DNA of 64,000 nt from Verrucomicrobiota bacterium (GTDB lineage: Bacteria; Verrucomicrobiota; Verrucomicrobiia; CAIQCK01): assembly GCA_026397915.1 (NCBI GenBank), contig JAPLTX010000027.1:62001-126000 (forward strand), written 5' to 3'. The position numbers were made by a program, and so were the translations under genes. Every line of letters begins with the position of its first letter. Within the stretch, counting starts at the first letter, position 1. Below, in pieces: positions 8,552 through 15,846 of this stretch. The notes under the pieces were generated by a model, which did not search any database, was not told the DNA's origin, and worked only from the letters and a program-made list of their open reading frames with translations.

Positions 8552-9616
8552 CTAGGATTGCGGGGACGTCAACTCACGAAACGCCTGAAGCGATTGGTTG
8601 GCGCGGGCGTTTTCGGCAGCGGAGTAGTCCACCTCGTGGCTCAGGAAAATGATCTGGCTGCCGTTGAACTCGAACTCAAACGGCACGTGGAGCAGCTTGT
8701 TGAGCCGCTCGCGGATGGCCTCGTGCCGGGACGGCGGCGCGAACAACAGCATAAAACCGCCACCGCCCGCGCCGATCAGCTTGCCGCCGAGGGCGCCGGC
8801 GTCGCGCGCGGCTTCGTAGATGTCGTTCACGTCGGAGTTGGTGACGTGGGCGCTGAGGCTGCGCTTGGCCTGCCAAGCTTCGTGGAGCAGTTCGCCGAAC
8901 TTCGTCAGGTCCTCGCCACCGTTCAGAATCGAGAGACTCTCGTCCACCATCTCGCGCAGGCGGTGGAGCTGCCGCTTCTTCTCGCCAATCTGATCCACGT
9001 AACTCTTGGCGACGTGGGCCGCTGTGCGTTTGATGCCGGTGTAGAAAAGCATCAAGTGCGCGTTCAACTCGTGAATGCTGTCGTGTGCCAGCGCGACAGG
9101 GCGCGCAGTGATTTCACCGTTGGGATGGAACGTGACATAGTTGAACCCGCCGTAGGCCGCCAGCGCCTGATCTTGCGAACCGACCGTCTCCTTGACCATC
9201 TCTTGCTCGATGTGGATGCTCTCCATCGCTAGTTGATGTTTGCTCGGCATCCGCCCCTTGAGCGCGTAGAGCGCGTTCAGCAACCCCACCGTGAAGGCGC
9301 TGCTGGATCCCATGCCGCTGCGGGCCGGCAGGTCGCCATCGTGGTGAATCTCCACGCCGCGCTCCATCTTCATGAACCGCAGCACTTCACGGGCAGCCGG
9401 ATGCGTGATCTCCTCGATCGTATGGCAGTTCTCGATTTTCGAATAGACCAGCCGATACCGGTGCTCGAAAAACGGCGGCAAGTAGCGGCAGGTCAGGTAG
9501 CAGTATTTGTCAATGGTCGTCGCCAGCACCGCCCCGCCGTGCTCGCGAGACCACGTCGGGTAGTCCGTGCCGCCGCCGAAGAACGAGATGCGAAATGGAG
9601 TTCTACTGACAATCAT
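8552..9616 (-). CDS. GHMP sugar kinase, HddA-like (heptose 7-phosphate kinase)
   Basis: A 354-residue GHMP kinase. It starts with SRTPFRISFFGGGTDY, typical of HddA/fucokinase-type kinases, and has the ATP loop ARSGMGSSSAF near residues 98-108 and a C-terminal GAGGGGFML motif. In known pathways HddA phosphorylates D-glycero-D-manno-heptose 7-phosphate at C1. The gene overlaps the nucleotidyltransferase gene by four bases (ATGA), as expected for consecutive steps. The isomerase GmhA and phosphatase GmhB are not in this window, so heptose specificity is inferred from family resemblance. Confidence 0.85.
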   Translation of the reverse strand: MIVSRTPFRISFFGGGTDYPTWSREHGGAVLATTIDKYCYLTCRYLPPFFEHRYRLVYSKIENCHTIEEITHPAAREVLRFMKMERGVEIHHDGDLPARSGMGSSSAFTVGLLNALYALKGRMPSKHQLAMESIHIEQEMVKETVGSQDQALAAYGGFNYVTFHPNGEITARPVALAHDSIHELNAHLMLFYTGIKRTAAHVAKSYVDQIGEKKRQLHRLREMVDESLSILNGGEDLTKFGELLHEAWQAKRSLSAHVTNSDVNDIYEAARDAGALGGKLIGAGGGGFMLLFAPPSRHEAIRERLNKLLHVPFEFEFNGSQIIFLSHEVDYSAAENARANQSLQAFRELTSPQS

Positions 9617-10320
9617 GGGAACATCTTCTGCGCCGCAGCGTATGATTCCGGTGTGCCGATATCAAGGAACTTCCCCGCCGTCGGGAATGCGCACAGCCCG
9701 CGCCCGATCCACGCCGGAAACGTCTCCCGCTCCAGCGAAACCGGCCGTTCTGCCGGGATACCCTCCAGCAATGCCCGCCCCAGCAGGTAAATCCCCGCGT
9801 TGATCCAGCCCGGCCCGGCCGACGCGCCTTTCTCCACAAAGCTGCCGATCGCGCCGCTCTGGTCGAAACTGACGCGCCCGCTCTGGCTTGTGTCGGCCAC
9901 CTCGCGGACCACCATCGAACCGCTGGCGTGGCGCTCGCGATGCGCCTTCCAGAACGCCACCAAGTCCGTCTCGCAATAAGAATCGCCGTTCATCGTCAGC
10001 ACGGGATCGGACTCCAGCAGCGGCAGCGCGTTGCGCAACGCGCCGGCCGTGCCGAGCGGCCCGGGTTCGGGCGAATACCGCAGGCTCATGCCGCGATACT
10101 CGTTGCCGGCCATCTCCGCGACCTGTCCCGCCTTGTAGCCCGTGCAGATCACCACGCGCCGCAAGCCCGCATCCGCCAGTTGGTCCAACAACCGCATCAG
10201 GAATGGCCGCCCCGCCACGGAAGCGACAACCTTCTGCCGATCAGCCACCACAGCGCGGAGACGTGTGCCTTGGCCGCCGGCAAGAATCGCGGCGGTGATG
10301 TTGTGGAGGCCGTCAGACAT
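9613..10320 (-). CDS. Sugar-1-phosphate nucleotidyltransferase, HddC-like
   Basis: A 235-residue nucleotidyltransferase. The N-terminus carries the family motif ILAGGQGTRLR with a Lys about 12 residues later, and TMNGDSYCE gives the metal-binding Asp. The length matches single-domain guanylyl- or thymidylyltransferases of the HddC/RmlA kind, and there is no C-terminal hexapeptide domain. Next to an HddA-like kinase it most likely makes the GDP-activated sugar. The start codon overlaps the end of the epimerase gene by eight bases. Confidence 0.85.
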   Translation of the reverse strand: MSDGLHNITAAILAGGQGTRLRAVVADRQKVVASVAGRPFLMRLLDQLADAGLRRVVICTGYKAGQVAEMAGNEYRGMSLRYSPEPGPLGTAGALRNALPLLESDPVLTMNGDSYCETDLVAFWKAHRERHASGSMVVREVADTSQSGRVSFDQSGAIGSFVEKGASAGPGWINAGIYLLGRALLEGIPAERPVSLERETFPAWIGRGLCAFPTAGKFLDIGTPESYAAAQKMFP

Positions 10321-11242
10321 TCGAGAACTGGTTCCGGCGAATCACTTGGTAGGCCTTCAGCAACTCGCGCAGGCCGTCATCAAGACCAACAGCCGGCTTG
10401 TAACCGGTCGCCTCGATCCGGGCGTTGCTAACGATGTAGTTGCGCTGGTCCGGGTCCTTGCCCACCTCGGAAATCAGAAACGTAAACCGCGGCACGTGCC
10501 GCTGAATCGCCTGGCAGAGTTCCCACTTGCTGAGGTTGGCTTCACTGAGGCCGACGTTGTAGGGACGGCCTTTCATCTTATCGTAGTTCTTCATCGCGTG
10601 CATGAACGCCGCCGACGCGTCCTGCACGTGCAGGTAGTTGCGCTTGAAGTGCGCCTCGAACAGCACCACAAAGCCGTCGTTGACCGCGCGGTAGGTGAAG
10701 TCGTTCACCAGCAGATCCAGCCGCATCCGCGGGCTGGCGCCGAAGACCGTCGCGAACCGGAACGTCAGGCAGCCGCGCTCCAGCAGGTAGCTCTCCGCCT
10801 CCACCTTCAATTGCCCGTAGAGCGACACCGGCCGCAGCGGGGTTTCCTCGTCACACTCGATCCCGTCTTGACCGATCCCGTAGCCGCTGTTGGTGCATGG
10901 ATAAATCACCATCTGCTCGCGGCTCTTCATGTCGGCGATGGCCTTGATCACGTCCCGGTTGACCGCCGTCGCTGTGATCGGTTCGCGGGCACAGAGCGGC
11001 GCGCCCGTCAGGCAGGCCAGTGGCACGATCGCATCGGCCTTCCGCACCAGGTCGCCCAGCACGCGCGCATCGCGGACATCACCGCGAATGATCGTCAGAC
11101 GCGGATTGCAGCAGCAATCCAGCAGCGACGTTTGCTGATACAAAAAACTGTCCAGCACCGTCACCTCATGCCCCTCGCCGAGAAGCTTCGGCACGAGGAT
11201 GGAACCGATATAACCTGCTCCGCCAGTAACCAGAATTTTCAT
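10313..11242 (-). CDS. NAD-dependent epimerase/dehydratase (extended SDR), first gene of the sugar operon
   Basis: A 309-residue SDR protein starting MKILVTGGAGYIG, the NAD-binding glycine motif; this fixes the start at 11242 rather than 30 bp upstream. The active-site YGQLK provides the YxxxK pair, preceded by PCTNSGYG in the place of the catalytic Ser/Thr. The TDE motif of GDP-mannose 4,6-dehydratases is not present, so 4-epimerase or another oxidoreductase role is as likely as dehydration. It opens the operon; the promoter should lie in the 263-bp divergent gap before the protease gene at 11506. Confidence 0.82.
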   Translation of the reverse strand: MKILVTGGAGYIGSILVPKLLGEGHEVTVLDSFLYQQTSLLDCCCNPRLTIIRGDVRDARVLGDLVRKADAIVPLACLTGAPLCAREPITATAVNRDVIKAIADMKSREQMVIYPCTNSGYGIGQDGIECDEETPLRPVSLYGQLKVEAESYLLERGCLTFRFATVFGASPRMRLDLLVNDFTYRAVNDGFVVLFEAHFKRNYLHVQDASAAFMHAMKNYDKMKGRPYNVGLSEANLSKWELCQAIQRHVPRFTFLISEVGKDPDQRNYIVSNARIEATGYKPAVGLDDGLRELLKAYQVIRRNQFSNV

Positions 11243-11505
11243 GATGCGCAATCTTCTCAAACCAACGAACACCTTCCAGCCTCTTCGTGAGGCCGTTTTT
11301 GGGAAAAATCATCGTAGTGAAACCAAGGCTGGAGAATCAAGGGATTTTACCGGTTTCTCCGCCGCCCAAGCGATGATGCAAGCCCGCTGCCCTAAGCGGG
11401 CGGGCTGCCGGTGACAATCGCCATGTCGGGGACGTAGCCTACAACAACCTTGTCACCGCTCAACCAGCGCGTCATAATCCGCGCCGCAAACTCACGGAGG
11501 AAACC
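11243..11505. promoter_or_regulatory. Divergent intergenic region between sugar operon and protease gene
   Basis: This 263-bp gap separates the start of the reverse sugar operon from the forward protease gene and so must hold both promoters. A 7-bp perfect stem with a 6-base loop lies at 11382-11401; no T-run follows on either strand, so it is not a clear terminator. A GGAGG ribosome site lies just before the ATG at 11506. No convincing -35/-10 pair could be assigned by eye. Confidence 0.35.
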
Positions 11506-13260
11506 ATGAACCGAGTCAGCCTCTCCGCCTTCGCCGCCGCACTGCTGCTGACCAATCCTGAAGAGACGACGGCCCAGCAACAGGACCGGAACGTGGCCAA
11601 GGAAATGATTGCCAAAGGCGAAGTTGTTCCGATCACAGCGAAGAGGGAAGAGGGGTATGTGATTGGCCGGCTGCCGGCAAGATCGGTCATCTATCTTCAG
11701 TATGCTAAAGGCCGGTGGAAAGCGTGGGGCCAACTCGCGACGGCCTGCCCTGATGATCCGAAAGCCGAGCGTGGCGATCTCAACCGTTTGGCGATCGCCG
11801 AGGTTTTGCGAACTGGCAAGCAACATGTCCTCGCTGTCGTTCCTCCGGAGACAAGAACGCAACCATTCTCCTACGTCTTGCGCCACGACACAGAGAAAGT
11901 CGTGCTGCGAATCAACGATAACGACAGTGACTTTGCCAGGAATCCTGATGCGGGAGTGGAGTATTGCCTCTATGTGCAAACGCCCACGGGCCGTTTTGCG
12001 CTCCCTCCGCCGGTTATCGGTTCGAAACGAGAACCCGGCAAACCCAGGACCGACAATCGCGCCTCCAATGAAGACAAGCAACAACCGGCGCGGGTGGCCG
12101 GCGTCGCTGACCGCGAACTTCAAAGAGGCTCAAAGTCCTTGGCCCGCAACCAAGCCAGTATCAAAGGCCTTTTCGTTATCCGCACGTCGGCCGGACTGCG
12201 TGTGGGCGGCGCGCAGGACATCATCGCCACCGCCGAGCGCACCAGCAGCAACCGCGAGACAATCTGCGACTTCGTCACCGACGTTGCCAAGGACACGCAG
12301 ATTTCGATGGAGGAAGCGGAGCGGTTGCTGAAGGTGCGCTATCCGGCCTGGCAGGCGGGTTACAAGATTCGCTTCAGCTACTCCAACAAATACACCAAGC
12401 AAGCGGGCGGCTCGGCCGGCGGCGCGTTCTCCGTGCTGCTGCTGTCGCTGTTGGACGGGATGCAGATTGACCCCGGCTTCGGCATGACCGGCGACGTGAC
12501 GGTGGACGGGAAGATTCGCGAAGTGGGGGCGGTGGCAGAGAAGCTTCGTGGAGCGCTGCTGGACAAGTGCAAGATCATCGCCATCCCTGAGGCGAACAAG
12601 GAAAACCTCAGCGACCTCGCCGTCCTTTACTCGCCCACGATGCTCTGGAGCATGCAAATCCTCTCCATCGCGACGCTGGACGACGCGGCGGTGGTGGCTC
12701 GCGTGGACCGCGCGCCGAATCTGGCCAAGGCGATGGAACTGTTCGGACAAGTGCAACGGTCGCTGAGCGCGAGCGCGACGGCATATGCGCTGCGCAACGC
12801 GGCAATCCTCCAAACGTTGCAGCAGGTGTTGCAGCTTGCGCCGAACCACTCGTCCGCGGAGTTCATGATGCGCGCGGCGAATAACCAGTTGCCAACGACG
12901 CTGAGTCTGGGCGGTTCGTTGGATGAGATCTGGGCGGCGGCGGGACCGTTGCTGGGTTTCCTCTTCACGGACTACAAGGAGCCGCAGAAGTCGAAACGGT
13001 ATTACTTCGAGAAGGTGCCAAGCGGGGCGTTCAAGGCGGCGATGGAGCGGCTAAACTGGTTGCAGATGCGGCTGCATCCGAAGGCACTGGACCTGAAGAC
13101 GGCGATGAGCGACTACATGGTGAGCCTCGACCAACTGCACCGGCAATCGGCGTTTTCCGCAGGCACGCTGAGGCTGCATCTGGCGAAACGGGACAAGGTG
13201 TTGAGCGAGGCGCATCTGCTTGGCACCGACCGCAAGGCGCTGGAAGAGATGATGCACTGA
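11506..13260 (+). CDS. Secreted Lon-type (S16) serine protease domain protein without ATPase
   Basis: A 584-residue protein. Residues 1-24 look like a signal peptide ending near TTAQQ. Residues ~215-400 form a Lon-protease-like domain: Ser303 in GGSAGGAF and Lys346 in GAVAEKLRG are 43 residues apart, the same spacing as the catalytic Ser679/Lys722 dyad of E. coli Lon. No Walker motifs are present, so no AAA+ unfoldase is attached. The ~180-residue N-terminal part and ~180-residue C-terminal part are unassigned. A GGAGG ribosome site supports the ATG. It probably cleaves proteins in the periplasm or envelope; substrates are unknown. Confidence 0.8.
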   Translation: MNRVSLSAFAAALLLTNPEETTAQQQDRNVAKEMIAKGEVVPITAKREEGYVIGRLPARSVIYLQYAKGRWKAWGQLATACPDDPKAERGDLNRLAIAEVLRTGKQHVLAVVPPETRTQPFSYVLRHDTEKVVLRINDNDSDFARNPDAGVEYCLYVQTPTGRFALPPPVIGSKREPGKPRTDNRASNEDKQQPARVAGVADRELQRGSKSLARNQASIKGLFVIRTSAGLRVGGAQDIIATAERTSSNRETICDFVTDVAKDTQISMEEAERLLKVRYPAWQAGYKIRFSYSNKYTKQAGGSAGGAFSVLLLSLLDGMQIDPGFGMTGDVTVDGKIREVGAVAEKLRGALLDKCKIIAIPEANKENLSDLAVLYSPTMLWSMQILSIATLDDAAVVARVDRAPNLAKAMELFGQVQRSLSASATAYALRNAAILQTLQQVLQLAPNHSSAEFMMRAANNQLPTTLSLGGSLDEIWAAAGPLLGFLFTDYKEPQKSKRYYFEKVPSGAFKAAMERLNWLQMRLHPKALDLKTAMSDYMVSLDQLHRQSAFSAGTLRLHLAKRDKVLSEAHLLGTDRKALEEMMH

Positions 13261-13359
13261 ACGCGGTTCACCGCAGTTCTGCGCAGGCGTGCCGGTTTTT
13301 GGGACGCGGATGGATAATCCGCTGGCTGAATCTGCGGAAAGCGTTTACGAAATAGCGGC

Positions 13360-14694
13360 GTGAAATTGCCGACGGTGTCCATTTCTTCATCTGCTGCATC
13401 GCCTCCGCCCGGACGCGAGGTGAAGAGTCTTCGCGACCTCTCTCCACAACAATGGAAGAGTGGCATTGCGGCCTGGCTTGGCTGGCTCTTTGACGGGCTG
13501 GACATGCACCTCTACACGCTCGTAGCCGCGCCATTCGTGATGCAGTTGCTCAACGCGGCCAGCACGGCGGACGCGGCGGTGAAGGAGAAGAGTTCGTGGA
13601 TTCAGGCGGCGTTTCTCATCGGCTGGGCGCTGGGCGGCGGTTTCTTCGGCCGGCTCGGCGACCGGTTGGGCCGCAGCCGCGCGTTGTGCCTGACGATTCT
13701 CACTTACGCGGCGTTCACGGGCCTGTCGGCGTTCGTGCAGACGTGGTGGCAGTTGATGATCTTCCGCTTTCTGGCGGCGCTCGGCATCGGCGGCGAATGG
13801 GCCATCGGTTCGTCGTTGTTGTCGGAGACGTGGCCGAGGCACTGGCGGCCGTGGATCGCCGCGGTGCTGCAGACGGGCGGGAACATCGGCATCCTCGGCG
13901 CGTGCGCGGCGGTCTATCTGATGGCGGGCATCAACCCGCGCTACGTCTTCCTCGTTGGCATCCTGCCGGCGTTGCTGACGTTCTGGATACGGCGGCAGGT
14001 GCCGGAACCGGAGGAATGGCACGCCGCGAAGAAGCGCGCGGGGCACGCTGAGCCGGGCGTGGCGGACTTGTTTCGCGGCGAGGTGCGGCGGACTACGCTG
14101 CTGACGATGGCTGTCTGCGCATGCTCGCTAACGGCGTGGTGGGCGTTCCTGTTCTGGCAGCCGCAGCATCTGCGCAACCTGCCAGAACTGGCGACGTGGA
14201 CCGCGGCGGAGCGGGATCAGTTGGTGAGTCGGACGTTCTTCTTCGTGATTCTCACGTCGGTGGCCGGCAACTTTTTCGCCGCGATGCTGGCGAAATGGCT
14301 CGGCTATCGGCGCGGCATCCTGCTGCTGTTCGTCGGGTTTTTTGCGGCGATGTGCAGCACGTTCCTACAGACACCGCACTGGCAGGCACTGGTCTGGTTC
14401 TGGTTCCCGGCGGTGGGTTTTTTCTCCGGCGTGTTCGGCCTCTTCACGATGTATATGCCGCCGCTGTTTCCGACGCTGCTGCGCACGACCGGCGCGGGTT
14501 TCTGCTACAACATCGGCCGCGTCACGGCGGCGTTCGGCACGGTGTTTTTCGGTCTGTTCTCGCAGGTCGGCAACTTCCGGCTGGCGCTGCTCTACGCCAG
14601 CTTCCTGTTCGTGCCAGCCATCGCCGTCGCGCTGGTCCTGCCGGAGCCGCGCGCGCTCTACGAAGCCGCACCGGTGGACCAGCCGGTGGATTGA
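13360..14694 (+). CDS. MFS transporter, metabolite:H+ symporter type
   Basis: A 444-residue protein with about 12 membrane helices. It has the MFS loop motif GRLGDRLGRSRA between helices 2 and 3, and FRFLAALGIGGEWAIG, typical of the sialate/aromatic-acid H+ symporter branch. The GTG start at 13360 gives a ~30-residue hydrophilic N-terminus before the first helix (WKSGIAAWLGWLFDGLDMHLY). It is a single-gene unit lying 99 bp after the protease gene. The substrate cannot be predicted; a small organic anion is the usual one. Confidence 0.85.
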   Translation: MKLPTVSISSSAASPPPGREVKSLRDLSPQQWKSGIAAWLGWLFDGLDMHLYTLVAAPFVMQLLNAASTADAAVKEKSSWIQAAFLIGWALGGGFFGRLGDRLGRSRALCLTILTYAAFTGLSAFVQTWWQLMIFRFLAALGIGGEWAIGSSLLSETWPRHWRPWIAAVLQTGGNIGILGACAAVYLMAGINPRYVFLVGILPALLTFWIRRQVPEPEEWHAAKKRAGHAEPGVADLFRGEVRRTTLLTMAVCACSLTAWWAFLFWQPQHLRNLPELATWTAAERDQLVSRTFFFVILTSVAGNFFAAMLAKWLGYRRGILLLFVGFFAAMCSTFLQTPHWQALVWFWFPAVGFFSGVFGLFTMYMPPLFPTLLRTTGAGFCYNIGRVTAAFGTVFFGLFSQVGNFRLALLYASFLFVPAIAVALVLPEPRALYEAAPVDQPVD

Positions 14695-14770
14695 CCGAGA
14701 AGGTTGGAAACGCCGCTGAACTCTGCTAGATATATTCTTCTGACTAATACGACTGACGCAAAGGCAAGAT

Positions 14771-15832
14771 TTGATCACGACACCCATTGACCTCGAACAC
14801 CTCGCCCACGGTGTGCGGCACGCGGCGTGGGTGGCTGTGGACACCGAAGCCGACAGCCGGCATTGCTACTTTGAGAAACTCTGCCGGATGCAGGTCAGCC
14901 ATCCTCAGGGCGACTATCTGGTGGACACGCTGGCTGGGATGGACCTGTCGCCGTTGATGAAGGCGTTCGACGGCAAGGAACTGATTCTTCACGGCGCCGA
15001 TTTCGACCTGCGCATCCTGCGGCGGACAGTCGGTTTTGTGCCGGCGGCCGTTTTCGATACCGACATCGCCGCGCGGCTGCTCGGCGTGCAACAGACCGGT
15101 TTCGGCGCGCTGGTTGAAAAACATTTCAGCGTTCACCTGGAAAAGGCGTCGCAGAAAGCCGACTGGGCGCTACGGCCGTTGCCGGAGAAGATGCTCAAAT
15201 ACGCCATCGCCGACACGCACTACCTCAAACCGCTTTCCGACATCCTGCGCGCCGAACTGGTGCGGTTGGGCCGGCTCGAATGGCTCCAGCAATGTTGCGC
15301 CGACCTCATCGAGCGAAGCGCCATCACTCGCGAACGCGACCCGCAGACGGAGTGGCGGGTGAAAGGCTGGGCCGTCCTGGGCGACGCGGGTCTGGCCGTG
15401 CTGCGCGAACTGTGGCATTGGCGGGAGGCGGAAGCTCAGGCCGTGGATCGGCCGCCGTTCCACATCCTCAACAACGAGCGCCTCATCGTGATCGCCGATC
15501 TCGCGTCACACCGGAAGGAGTTTCATCAAGTGATTCCGCCTCGCATGTCGCCGCCGCGGCGACATCGGTTGCTGGACGCCGTTCATCGCGGCCAGAACGT
15601 CAGTCCGGCAGACTATCCGTTCCTGCCGAAGCACGCGCGCACCAAGCCCGACTTCCAAGCGATGCGCCGCGCCGCCGCCATCAAATCCGTGCGCGACGCT
15701 CACGCAAAGGAACTCGGCATTGACCCGTCGCTCATCGCCAGCCGCGCGACGATCGAGTCGCTCGCGCGTGACCACGAGGGAACACTCCCCAGCGTTATGC
15801 CGTGGCAGCGAAAGCTGTTGAAGATGGAGTGA
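14771..15832 (+). CDS. rnd: Ribonuclease D (3'-5' exoribonuclease)
   Basis: A 353-residue DEDDy exonuclease. The visible catalytic motifs are VDTEAD near residues 23-28 (Exo I), HGADFDLRILR (Exo II) and YAIADTHYL (Exo III, Tyr and Asp). The C-terminal ~150 residues have the helical HRDC character (LRELWHWREAEAQ). Length and domain order match RNase D, which trims tRNA 3' ends. The start is a TTG codon at 14771; no in-frame ATG lies near it. Confidence 0.9.
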   Translation: MITTPIDLEHLAHGVRHAAWVAVDTEADSRHCYFEKLCRMQVSHPQGDYLVDTLAGMDLSPLMKAFDGKELILHGADFDLRILRRTVGFVPAAVFDTDIAARLLGVQQTGFGALVEKHFSVHLEKASQKADWALRPLPEKMLKYAIADTHYLKPLSDILRAELVRLGRLEWLQQCCADLIERSAITRERDPQTEWRVKGWAVLGDAGLAVLRELWHWREAEAQAVDRPPFHILNNERLIVIADLASHRKEFHQVIPPRMSPPRRHRLLDAVHRGQNVSPADYPFLPKHARTKPDFQAMRRAAAIKSVRDAHAKELGIDPSLIASRATIESLARDHEGTLPSVMPWQRKLLKME

Positions 15833-15846
15833 AGGAACGGTCGCGG

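Noticed and set aside
11382-11401. Rho-independent terminator between sugar operon and protease gene
   Set aside because: A 7-bp stem is present but no T-run follows on either strand, and both flanking genes start here rather than end.
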